Assembly: GCA_028293625.1 (NCBI GenBank)
Contig: JAQGOL010000024.1
Location: 248,001 to 312,000, forward strand
From: Chthoniobacteraceae bacterium
Lineage (GTDB): Bacteria > Verrucomicrobiota > Verrucomicrobiia > Chthoniobacterales > Chthoniobacteraceae
DNA length: 64,000 nt
Direction: 5' to 3'
The position numbers and the translations under genes were made by a program. This document shows positions 37,601-45,154 of this stretch, one piece after another. The notes beneath the pieces are model-generated. The model worked only from the letters and a program-made list of their open reading frames with translations. It searched no databases and had not been told where the DNA came from. The stretch's first letter is position 1. The number at the start of each line of letters is the position of its first letter.

Positions 37601-39259
37601 GGCGGCGATAGCGTCAAGGGAGCTGGTGGCGCAGGAGGCAATCTCAATTCGCTCTCTGTTTTAGGCGGTCAGAGCTTTGTTGGCGGTGACGGCGGCCGTG
37701 GCGTTATTGGCGGCCAGGGAGGCTCAATCACAGGCAACAAGATTGCCGGACTTCCCGATACCACCAATGCGCAGACTGTCAGCTTGGCGGTCCAGGGCGG
37801 CAAAGGCGGAGCCGGCCTGAAAACTGGTGGTGCCGGCGGTGGCATCATTAATTTCACTCCGGATATCCAGGCAGTGACCGGCGGGGAATCTAATACGGTG
37901 CTCTTTTACCGGGGTGGGACTGGTGGAAATGCGCTTTCGGGAGTCGGCGGTGCCGGTGGCTCGATCATTAATAGCAGTCCGGTTAGCACAGAAAACAACC
38001 TGGTGTCCGACATCCAGCTGGAAGGCGGCCGTGGTGGCAATGGTCTTACCGGTGGTAAAGGAGGAAGTATTTCCAATTTCCTTAACTCCCCTGGACAAGG
38101 CTCCCTTCCTTATGGAGTCAGCGTGCTGGCCGGCTACGGCGGTATTGGAACTGCCCGCAATGGTGGCAGTGGCGGGGATATTACCGCGGTGAATATTACG
38201 GGTCGCGGTGTCGGCTTTGTCTGGACGATGGATTTTACGAATCCTGAGAAGATTGAGGCGTTTCCCGGGATCCGCAGTGATGCGATTACGTTCGGCCGTT
38301 ATATCGCCGGTGAAGGCGCAGTCAGTTACGGTGCGACGGGCGGTACTGGTGGCAATATCAGTTCTGTAACCGGTGTCGCAACCAGTGCTTCGTTTGCCGT
38401 GGCAGCGGGCAAAGGTGGCGACGGCCTGCGGGAAGGTGCAGCTGGCGGCAACGTGACGGCTGCTTCCATCAATGCGGCGGCTACGCTGGGTAAAGTGCTG
38501 GTTATCGGCGGAGACGGCGGCGATGTCTATGGATCGCTCTCCACGGCCAACGATCCGTTGGCATTTGGCGGCCTCAATGGAGCAGGCGGAAATGGCGGCA
38601 GTATTTCCGGGGTCACTCAAAATGCGAGTCAAAGCACGATTGTCGATATCATCGCCGGAGGCGGTGGCAGCACGATCAACCACGGCACTTCCCTGGATCT
38701 GACAACTAAAGCAGGTCGCGGCGGTTCCATTAGTAACGTCGATGTGGCCGGCGATATCGGTGACGTCGCGCCTTCCGCGGCAATTGTTGCTTACAACAAC
38801 ATCAAGACTGGTGAACTCATCGCTGACTTCGTTACCCGCACCCTAATCCAGAGCCCCGGGGCAGATCTCCGGGCAGCTGGAAATGTTGGCATCGTTGTTG
38901 GCGCAACGGGACGGGTGAAGGACAATAACGGCGATGGAATTCTTGATCCCGCATCCGTGGGACTCAATGGTTCGCTCAGCAATGTGCTTGCAAGTAACAT
39001 CATGTCAGCCATCGCCGGCTCGGTTGACCGCATTGCTTCGATTGAAAATCTGATCAATGTGCGCACCCGTTCCGAAGGGGCTATTTACGGTGCGGATAAG
39101 TCCGTGCCGCTGCCTGCCTCGACCGGTACGCTCGATTACCTTGATGAAGCCGGCAATCGCGTCCAGGCGCCTGTGCTTGGCGGCGAACTGCTTGATGGCG
39201 CTGTGATAGCCAAAAATGATCGCCCGCTAAAGAGCATCCGCGATTTCGTTCGGCGCTAA
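34619..39259 (+). CDS. Giant Gly-rich repeat surface protein B with FG-GAP insertion
   Basis: A 1,546-residue paralogue of the preceding protein. It starts with MKSSTPLLAK, has EPLESRIAPA at 18-27 and an EF-hand-like loop DLNGNNQVDFNE at 75-86 in the same relative place. Gly-rich beta-helix units follow, then a block at about 430-740 with four FG-GAP/VCBS-like repeats (FDFDLDGFNDVVY, VVADLNGDGFADIAT, AGDYDGDGVVDLVI, LDVDGDQRADIVAL) of the calcium-binding propeller type, then Gly-rich units again to about 1,370. The end is non-repetitive (LKSIRDFVRR). A calcium-stabilised extracellular adhesin or S-layer-like role is likely, but inferred. It forms an operon with protein A. Confidence 0.8.
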   Translation: MKSSTPLLAKTNIPSCIEPLESRIAPAVLPITHVIGAVANAPLSLHAGDMLSTSEAGGSYLLFIEKGSAVIYTTDLNGNNQVDFNEITGISAGDGLRLISFVDIHGDIVTNLKSNGTLTDSDNNAGNGLDGRTLLNSRIEKIELRSLTQEDLPVGSSVSDRLALSTYSIFGNIYAGAGFGATDGGLIIDVTGKSLQREKFTGTTGIAQFVEVAPSIASIKVGTSASGEIFSFGTSAAGRGLGFQGEDVEGIIQAFHPDSGQNGADIIGVKIADGISKFNLGTLQAGDGGFNGRGGHIMNVTVTGDMAGGYKLIAGNAGDGNTGKEGGSIINFSDLGSITSEVVLQSGNGGHGLFGAGGPGGNIDLVNETSIQIAGRLIVNLGNGGDGLTAGGAGGSQKSGSFTTPEGGIPFGVNLVSSTHQSGDIYNTKPGTQVIRGFDFDLDGFNDVVYSSGSPSQLVVLFGSATGFDEQGTRYPGAPGTIYLNGPANAEALVVADLNGDGFADIATASSNNSAAGVSVFLSSYTVDPVSGKSTFAGFHDPSFNALPALSDFSFFEKALKITAISAGDYDGDGVVDLVINTQQHDFTQLDPEASFGSNVIIVMKGDSSALTAPQGTGHFYADFVNGSPISILSPDTNKVVLKSTALIAGAQDYFVAGVERANSLVVYNYTSGSLAGTKIGLGQIDTEREVSDPGKRDRISLVNAQLADFTILDVDGDQRADIVALTAEPAGFLVALKGDGTPGVLNEDGSVTGGFVIASNDLSDDTSSRAGENSGIDLQDAAPKGLNITGSLVGILTTSAQTDGRGNDISVVSYEKGVRFVNLSFPANDFFKASIANTKPGIAFSADPVGTIQAFDTYRPVESNTGNVGFGFAVPLLDDDFDVIKTTVSVRSHSIANNGFFITAGDGGDSAIGKGGAAGQVGDQLSAVDGQPLGTLNIVLPSQPAFEPVVRLVAGNGGNGYTGGGAGGDVKGVTISAINQGSSNVGSLLFAGDGGDSVKGAGGAGGNLNSLSVLGGQSFVGGDGGRGVIGGQGGSITGNKIAGLPDTTNAQTVSLAVQGGKGGAGLKTGGAGGGIINFTPDIQAVTGGESNTVLFYRGGTGGNALSGVGGAGGSIINSSPVSTENNLVSDIQLEGGRGGNGLTGGKGGSISNFLNSPGQGSLPYGVSVLAGYGGIGTARNGGSGGDITAVNITGRGVGFVWTMDFTNPEKIEAFPGIRSDAITFGRYIAGEGAVSYGATGGTGGNISSVTGVATSASFAVAAGKGGDGLREGAAGGNVTAASINAAATLGKVLVIGGDGGDVYGSLSTANDPLAFGGLNGAGGNGGSISGVTQNASQSTIVDIIAGGGGSTINHGTSLDLTTKAGRGGSISNVDVAGDIGDVAPSAAIVAYNNIKTGELIADFVTRTLIQSPGADLRAAGNVGIVVGATGRVKDNNGDGILDPASVGLNGSLSNVLASNIMSAIAGSVDRIASIENLINVRTRSEGAIYGADKSVPLPASTGTLDYLDEAGNRVQAPVLGGELLDGAVIAKNDRPLKSIRDFVRR

Positions 39260-39296
39260 ACCTGAAGCTTGCCGGTCTAAGACCGATGCCTTGTCA

Positions 39297-39325
39297 CCCG
39301 GAGGCGTTTTCGATACGCCTCCGGG
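39297..39325 (+). terminator. GC-rich hairpin after the surface-protein operon
   Basis: An 11-bp perfect stem (CCCGGAGGCGT at 39297-39307 with ACGCCTCCGGG at 39315-39325). It ends the surface-protein operon but lacks a T tract and touches the ATG of the next gene at 39326. It could be a terminator, or a structure occluding the MFS start. Confidence 0.45.
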
Positions 39326-40589
39326 ATGTTGATTTCCCCCCCAGGAAACAAAGCTCCGCCCGCGGCTGCGCTTACTCGCGGCCAATGGTCGGTATTGATC
39401 GCGGCGCTTCTTGGCTGGCTCTTTGACGGATATGAGATTGGGTTGTTTCCCGTGGTCGCGCGACCCGCGCTGCAGGAGATTCTCGGTGCGGGCGGCGATG
39501 GACGGATCGGTTTTTGGATGGGCGTTATTACGGCCTGTTTCCTGGTCGGTGCAGCGCTTGGAGGCGTGCTTTTTGGCTGGCTGGGCGACCGGATCGGCAG
39601 AGTGCGCGCCATGGCATTCAGCATCCTGACTTACTCACTGGTTACTGGATTTGGCTATTTTGCGGACTCGGGAGCGCAGCTGGGAATTGTAAGGGGCATC
39701 TCGGCCCTTGGAATGGGCGGGCAATGGGCGCTCGGCGTGGCGCTCGTGATGGAATGCTGGCCGGAGCGTTGGCGTCCTTTACTGGCTGGCATTATGGGGG
39801 CAGCCGCCAACTTCGGCTTCCTGCTCGTTGGCGCGATCGCAAAGTTCTTTCCGGTCACTCCCTCTTCGTGGCGCTGGATGATGTTACTGGCGGCGATCCC
39901 GGCGCTCATTGTGTTTTTCATCATCGGCTTTGTTCCGGAGTCAGAACGCTGGCGTGTTGCGCGCCGGGAGAATGTTAATCCATTGAAAGAAATCTTCGGG
40001 AATCATCTGCGCAACCGGACGCTGGTCGGCGTGGCACTGGCATCGGTCGCGTTGATCGGTACATGGGGTTCCGTGCAATGGCTGCCACTCTGGGCTGATC
40101 AGCTGGCGGGGTCGGGCAAATCCAGGCGCCAAGGCCGAGACGCAGATGTGGCAGGCTGCGGGAGCCATTGTCGGCGCGTTTATCGCTCCATTGATCGGCG
40201 CTCATATTGGACGGCGCCTTTCGTATTTCCTGCTTTGCTTACTTTCGCTTGGGCTTTGCGCGGTGCTCTTTCGTACCGTCTCAACGTTTGGTCCCGCATT
40301 CCTGGTCTGGGCGTTTGCCGTAAGTGGGGCAACCGCCTCTTTCTATGGATGGTTCCCGCTTTATTTTCCCGAGCTATTTCCCACGCATGTTCGCGCTACT
40401 GCACAGGGCCTTTGTTACAATGCAGGCCGGATTCTGGCAGCAGCCGGCGCCCTAACCCAGGGGCAGCTTGTCGGCCATTTTGGAGGGAGTTACGCGCAGG
40501 CCGGCTCCGTAGTCACCCTGATCTACCTGGCCGGGATGCTCGTAATTTGGATGGCGCCGGAAACAGAAGGCCAGGCGCTGAGCGATTAG
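39326..40589 (+). pseudogene. MFS transporter with single-base frameshift
   Basis: A major facilitator of the sugar/aromatic-acid:proton symporter type, split by a frameshift. The first part (to about 40115) has LFDGYEIGLFPVVARPAL in helix 1, the motif A loop GWLGDRIGRVRAM and six helices. The second half continues in another frame from PGAKAETQMWQAAGAIVG through GAHIGRRLSYFLLC and the family block LYFPELFPTHVRATAQGLCYN to EGQALSD and the stop at 40589. Removing one A from the AAA at 40118-40120 restores a 420-residue protein. It may be a true pseudogene, a slippage site or a sequencing error. Confidence 0.85.
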
Positions 40590-40624
40590 CAGCTGAGGCT
40601 GAATTAGAGGAGGTGCTCGTATGA

Positions 40625-40663
40625 GTACAAAAGAAAGCGAGGATACCAGTGGCATCCTCGCTT
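40625..40663 (-). terminator. Terminator of the winged-helix protein gene
   Basis: A 10-bp perfect stem (AAGCGAGGAT at 40635-40644, ATCCTCGCTT at 40654-40663), extended inward by CCA/TGG, lies 27 bp after the stop of the minus-strand gene. On the minus strand it is followed by TTCTTTTGT. It also sits 45 bp after the MFS stop, so it may separate the convergent genes. Confidence 0.78.
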
Positions 40664-40689
40664 GCTAGGATTGACTAGGTCAAAGAATG

Positions 40690-41406
40690 TTACGCAGCGA
40701 GACGATAGGTCGCCTTGCCGATTTTCTCCACTCCAAGCCCTTTTTTGCCGGTGGTGGAAAACCAGATGTAGACGTTTTTGTATTTGGTTCCGAGCTTGTC
40801 GGCCAATTCACGCACGGTGATTCCTTCGTTCCCAGCCGAAGCCAATTCGCTCAGAATCTGAGACTTCAGCGCTCCGCGGCGGCTGCCCTCCGCGGGCGCT
40901 TTTACTTCGGCTTTCTGGCTCTTTGCCTTGCGGGTGGGTTTGCTTGAAGTGGAGGCGGCACTGGTTGAAGCGTCTTCGAGACGATAATGACCGCCCGTTA
41001 ATTTCTTAATAGCCGGGTTGCGTTTGATATTCGAATGAAACCAGGAATGGATATTGACTGGCTTGGTGTTCAACGCAGCTGCCAATTCCTTGACATGAAC
41101 TCCCTCGGCGCCGGCGGCCGTTAATGCGTTCATGACTTTGTCTTTTAGCAGACCAGACCCAAAAGTGCGGCGGCGGCCGGCGGCCTTGGCGGGAGCAGCC
41201 GTTGCGGCGCCCGAGCTTGCGCGGCCTTTAACAGCCGACGGCGCAGCAACGACAGCTGGTGCGCTTGAAAGTCCTCCGCTGATCTGGCTTTTAAGTGCCG
41301 TGAGTTGTTCCGACAACTCGCCAAGTTCCTGTTCCAAACTCTCACGCCGCTCTTCAAGTGATAGCATCTCTTTGAGGCGTTCGATTCGGGGATTGTTAGA
41401 TTTCAT
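40690..41406 (-). CDS. Coiled-coil protein with two tandem winged-helix domains
   Basis: A 238-residue protein. Residues 8-44 are a charged coiled coil (RLKEMLSLEERRESLEQEL), 45-85 an Ala/Lys-rich linker. Two homologous helix-turn-helix units follow at about 86-143 and 179-236. Both fit the pattern LK-x(2)-[IV]-[ML]-x(2)-L-x(2)-AG-x-EG-[VI]-x-V-x-ELA-x(2)-L-x-TK with a central N-x(3)-WF and a final YRL, separated by a Lys/Ala-rich linker (KPTRKAKSQKAEVK). This layout suggests a dimeric, H1-like DNA-bridging nucleoid protein or a regulator. The family is not known to me. A 320-bp AT-rich region precedes it and a terminator follows. Confidence 0.8.
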   Translation of the reverse strand: MKSNNPRIERLKEMLSLEERRESLEQELGELSEQLTALKSQISGGLSSAPAVVAAPSAVKGRASSGAATAAPAKAAGRRRTFGSGLLKDKVMNALTAAGAEGVHVKELAAALNTKPVNIHSWFHSNIKRNPAIKKLTGGHYRLEDASTSAASTSSKPTRKAKSQKAEVKAPAEGSRRGALKSQILSELASAGNEGITVRELADKLGTKYKNVYIWFSTTGKKGLGVEKIGKATYRLAA

Positions 41407-41729
41407 TTAGGGCAATGTTCTGCATAGGTTCATTAGCTGCAAGGCTAAAAGTATGACATCTAATGAATTGGCTTATTAAAGGCTACCTTGCGGCATTGTA
41501 TCGGTCTGTTCCCGTGTTTTTCGTCTCGTCGATCTTCGCTTTAATCACTCTGGCATCTGTATTTTAGGTGACATCAGTTTGTTGATGCTGGTTAAGGAGT
41601 TTGCACGGTAACTGTTGCTTCTATTACCTCTCTTTTGCTGCCTAAAAACCGGCTGTAAGCTTACTCGCTATTTAGTCTCCCGTCTTTTCCCGCGCGAAGC
41701 CTCGCTGTTATTCTCCTGCAAAGTGGGGA
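41407..41729. other. AT-rich intergenic region
   Basis: About 320 bp, visibly more AT-rich than the surroundings, with no gene. It contains the 5' side of the winged-helix gene and the 3' side of the phosphopentomutase-like gene. I see no strong terminator or known riboswitch fold. Confidence 0.5.
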
Positions 41730-42914
41730 TCAAGATCCGAAGGTTTGGTTAATGCGGCGGCGCCGCTGCCTGGCTGAACGCAGGAATGAAGTGCCAGCGG
41801 GCCATTGTTCAGCAAGGGAGAAGAAGTCGCCCAGGCTGGCGCTTATATCGGCAAAGGTTCCGCGTGTGCCGAGCGGCGCGCGGAGCTTGTCATGAATAAT
41901 CATCAGCGGCACCTCTTCCCGCGTCGAATGGATGCCGCCAAAAGCAGGATCCCCACCACAATCCGCGGTAATGATGACTAGATCGTCAGATTCAATTTGG
42001 TTAAGAAAGCGGGCGAGCCAGCTGTCGAAACTGATCAGGGTGCGTGCAAATCCTTCATAATTACGCGGAACTCCGAAAATTGTCTCTTCGAGCGTGGCAA
42101 AAAGAAGTCCTTCCTCCAGTGCCGGCCAGAGCCCGTCGATTGCCGTCAGTACCTCCGCGCTGGAAGTGGCTGCAATGGCATCGGTAATGCCGCTGCCGGC
42201 AAAGTGTTCGCATACCTTTCCAATCCCGTGGACGCGACTTCCGGCATCAGCAAGGGCGTTGAGAATGGAGCGTGGCGGTACGATCGGGTAGACGAGTTGT
42301 TCAGCGGTTAGCTCGAAAAATCCTGCTTTTCCCTTGAATGGACGCGCCACCACCTGGCGGATATGCCATTGCCGGGCATGCCGGCGGGCAATATGACAGA
42401 TTTGCCCGAGCTGCTTTTTGCCTAACAGCTCCTCGTGCACGGCGATCTCCAGACTGGAGCCTGCGGAGCTGTAAAGGAGTGGCCGGCCGCATTGCAGATG
42501 TTCTTCACCAAGCTCTTCAAGGATGCGCCGGTGATCCTGGCGATAGTTGCCGATGAACTTGATGCCGGTCTCTTTTTCAATCGCCTCAACCAGCTCGTTG
42601 GGAAAGGCATCGAAGTCGGCAAAAGGCTCACGACGAAGGATGCCGGCAATTTCCCAATGGCCGGTGGTGGGATCGCTCCCGTGTGATTGAGGCCGCATCC
42701 GGCCATAACTTGCGCGAGTGTGTTGGGAGCGCGGGTCGAAGACATCGCTGGTCAGGATCTTCCATAAGCCTAGCGAGAAGAGCGAGGGAAGCTGAAGGGA
42801 GGGCTGCGCTTCAAAAAGGTGGCCTAAAGTGTTAGCGCCGGCATTGCTGTAATTGCTGGCATCCGGTGCGTTGCCGCAGCCGGCTCCGCCCAATAAAAGA
42901 AGTAACGCGCGCAC
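41730..42914 (-). CDS. Phosphopentomutase homologue lacking catalytic residues
   Basis: A 394-residue member of the DeoB/phosphopentomutase family (alkaline phosphatase superfamily). The fold is recognisable throughout: NAPDASNYSNAGANTLGH, TTGHWEIAGI, FIGNYRQDHRRILEELG, VARPFKG and TFADISASL. Compared with B. cereus DeoB, the metal ligand Asp13 is Gly9 (LLLGGAGCG), the nucleophile Thr85 is Pro82 (GSDPTTGHWE), Asp286 is Glu, His291 is Val (TIFGVPRN), His328 is Cys (TADCGGD) and His339 is Ser; only Asp327 remains. It should be inactive. The GTG at 42914 fits the family start; the open frame extends to 43025. The upstream aldehyde-dehydrogenase-like gene ends 56 bp away. Confidence 0.88.
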   Translation of the reverse strand: MRALLLLLGGAGCGNAPDASNYSNAGANTLGHLFEAQPSLQLPSLFSLGLWKILTSDVFDPRSQHTRASYGRMRPQSHGSDPTTGHWEIAGILRREPFADFDAFPNELVEAIEKETGIKFIGNYRQDHRRILEELGEEHLQCGRPLLYSSAGSSLEIAVHEELLGKKQLGQICHIARRHARQWHIRQVVARPFKGKAGFFELTAEQLVYPIVPPRSILNALADAGSRVHGIGKVCEHFAGSGITDAIAATSSAEVLTAIDGLWPALEEGLLFATLEETIFGVPRNYEGFARTLISFDSWLARFLNQIESDDLVIITADCGGDPAFGGIHSTREEVPLMIIHDKLRAPLGTRGTFADISASLGDFFSLAEQWPAGTSFLRSARQRRRRINQTFGS

Positions 42915-42970
42915 GATTGATAAAGAGAACCGCTTTTTTCGGATGACAACGATCCGGTCTCTTATCGCAC

Positions 42971-43840
42971 TTAGGTTCCAATGGGATGCCAGGCAGTTTT
43001 GAATTCGATGGTATCCAGAATCCAATAAGGATCCTCCGCCTTCGAACTAAACCAGTCGCCGGGAGGCATCGTCCGGCTCGCGTGCCGCTTCATATTGCAG
43101 GCGCTTCCGCGTCGTCCTTCAACGGCAGCTGTTAAATCGCCACTCCCGTCCACAATCGCATTAATATCCATGTGCGTCGCGAAATGGGGAACCAGCTCCG
43201 CTCGTTTCCCCGTCAGGATATTAACCACGCCTGGTGGCAAATCGCTGGTTGCAAGAATCTCCGCAAAACTTATTGCGGGCAGCGGCGCGGATTCCGATGC
43301 AAGCAACACGGCGCTGTTGCCGCTGAGAATGACTGGCGCAAGCAGCGATACAAGCCCAAGAAGCGACGGTTTGTCGGGGCAAATGATCGCCACGACACCG
43401 GCCGGTTCGGGTGTCGTGAAATTAAAATGCGGTGTCGCCACCGGATTTACGCTGCTGAAAAGCTGGGCGAACTTGTCTGCCCAGCCCGCATGATAGACAA
43501 GCCGGTCAATTGCCAGTTCCACTTCCCGTTCCGCTTCGTCTGTGCCGCCGCGAGCCAGTTCATTACTAAGTTCGCCACGCCGCTGTTCGGCTATCTCTGC
43601 AATCCTGTATAAGATCTGGCCGCGCAAATAAGCGCTCGCCTTGGCCCAGCCAGGCTGTGCCGTGCGCGCGGCAGCGGCCGCTTCCCGGAAGTCTTTGCGC
43701 GAGGCGAGGCAGAAGTTGCCGGGACTGCGGCGGCCCTCGCCTGGTTGGGCGGGGGCAACGCGGCCGCTTTCTCCGCGGGGAAATTTGCCGCCAATAAAGA
43801 GTTTATAAGTCTTGAGAACTCTTAAGCGCTGAGTAGCCAT
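42971..43840 (-). CDS. Half-length aldehyde dehydrogenase paralogue without catalytic Cys
   Basis: A 289-residue protein homologous to the NAD-binding half of aldehyde dehydrogenases: YKLFIGGKFPRGESG, QPGWAKASAYLRGQILYRIAEI, NFTTPEPAGVVAIICPD, LVSLLAPVILSGN and LPPGVVNILTG. It stops before the catalytic domain, so there is no GQ-x-C nucleophile, and ends in EFKTAWHPIGT. From memory, such short paralogues with a KT-x-WHP end occur beside a full-length aldehyde dehydrogenase in deoC-type deoxyribose clusters, perhaps as a second subunit. Here neither deoC nor a full-length partner is in view. The ATG at 43840 (MATQRLRVLKTYK) is the family-like start. Confidence 0.82.
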   Translation of the reverse strand: MATQRLRVLKTYKLFIGGKFPRGESGRVAPAQPGEGRRSPGNFCLASRKDFREAAAAARTAQPGWAKASAYLRGQILYRIAEIAEQRRGELSNELARGGTDEAEREVELAIDRLVYHAGWADKFAQLFSSVNPVATPHFNFTTPEPAGVVAIICPDKPSLLGLVSLLAPVILSGNSAVLLASESAPLPAISFAEILATSDLPPGVVNILTGKRAELVPHFATHMDINAIVDGSGDLTAAVEGRRGSACNMKRHASRTMPPGDWFSSKAEDPYWILDTIEFKTAWHPIGT

Positions 43841-44009
43841 TCGCAAATCAAGAGCCGAATAAGGTGCGCTTGAAAATAACCGAATTGGCCGGCTCTCCCG
43901 CCTGTCGTGAGTAAGAGCAGTTCTCCGTCTATTCCGGGCCCGTGGCCGCAGCCAAAGGTTGCGTGTGTAAAATCCGTCCGTATTCTGGTTGCCTTCGCGT
44001 GTGGCTGGC

Positions 44010-44957
44010 ATGATAGCGTCCGCCGTGCAGAATTCAGACCTGATATTTGTTGCCGGACACCGTGGCCTGGCGGGTGGCGCCATCGCGCGCGAACTCGCTT
44101 CCGGCGGCTACACCAACATTATCACTCAAACCCGCTCGCAGCTCGATTTGCGGGAGCGCGACGCGGTGCGCCGTTTTTTCTCGGAAACGCGTCCGGGGGT
44201 TGTTGTGCTGGCGGCGGCCAAAGTAGGAGGAATCAAGGCCAATAACGATTTCCCCGTCGAGTTTCTCCTCGAGAACCTTAAGATTCAGAACAACGTGATT
44301 GAAGCGGCGCGCGACTTTGAAGTCGGCAAGCTGCTTTTCCTGGGCAGCTCATGTATATACCCAAAATTTGCCGCCCAGCCTATTGAGGAGTCCTCGCTGC
44401 TAACGGGCTCCCTTGAGCCGACCAATGAAGCGTATGCGATTGCAAAAATCGCGGGGATCGAGCTCTGCCAGGCGTATTCGCGCCAGTATGGATGCAATTT
44501 TATCAGCGCGATGCCGACCAATCTGTATGGGCCGGGTGATAATTTTGACCTTGCAAGCTCCCATGTGCTGCCGGCGCTTCTGCGGAAAATATACGAAGCC
44601 AAACTTCATGGGGCCTCCGAGGTGAGTGTATGGGGAAGTGGAACGCCGCGGCGGGAGTTTTTACACGTTGAGGATTTGGCCGGCGCGTGCCGTTTTTTGC
44701 TTGAACATTACAATTCGCCGGAAGTGGTGAATGTAGGTTGCGGCGAAGACGTATCTATCCGCGAGCTCGCCGAGTTGATTTGCGAAGTGGCCGGATTTTC
44801 CGGAAAACTGGTTTTTGATCCGAGTAAGCCGGATGGCACGCCTCGCAAGCTATTGAGTATTGAGAGGCTCAAAAAGCTCGGCTGGGCACCGCGGATTGGA
44901 CTTCGCGAGGGGATCTCCCGCACTTACGATTGGTATCGCGATTCACTAAAAGGATAA
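44010..44957 (+). CDS. fcl: GDP-L-fucose synthase
   Basis: A 315-residue short-chain dehydrogenase/reductase that converts GDP-4-keto-6-deoxymannose to GDP-L-fucose using NADPH. It has the nucleotide site [34 protein letters not shown] with the catalytic Ser, [11 protein letters not shown] with the Tyr-x3-Lys pair, and [12 protein letters not shown]. The ATG at 44010 is preferred to the TTG at 43989. gmd, which makes its substrate, is not in the window. It is transcribed divergently from the aldehyde dehydrogenase paralogue. Confidence 0.95.
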   Translation: MIASAVQNSDLIFVAGHRGLAGGAIARELASGGYTNIITQTRSQLDLRERDAVRRFFSETRPGVVVLAAAKVGGIKANNDFPVEFLLENLKIQNNVIEAARDFEVGKLLFLGSSCIYPKFAAQPIEESSLLTGSLEPTNEAYAIAKIAGIELCQAYSRQYGCNFISAMPTNLYGPGDNFDLASSHVLPALLRKIYEAKLHGASEVSVWGSGTPRREFLHVEDLAGACRFLLEHYNSPEVVNVGCGEDVSIRELAELICEVAGFSGKLVFDPSKPDGTPRKLLSIERLKKLGWAPRIGLREGISRTYDWYRDSLKG

Positions 44958-45154
44958 TCCAGACTGTATCAGAGCGTGCCTCTCGCTGGCGGCGATGGAT
45001 TCAATCTGTTTAAACGATTTTGCACGAATTTGTCGATTAAGCGCGCTTGATAAATTTTCAGGTAGAAACAAGTAGCGGCCTTTAGTATTCCCGCTCAGAT
45101 TCTTCCGGCCAGCTGGATGGCGCCCTCCCTAATCCCCGTTTTTTTGTTGAATTC

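Noticed and set aside
31005-39259. Collagen-like or PE_PGRS-type protein
   Set aside because: The repeats are GGxGG-based with alternating hydrophobic strands and lack strict G-x-y triplets or a PE domain.
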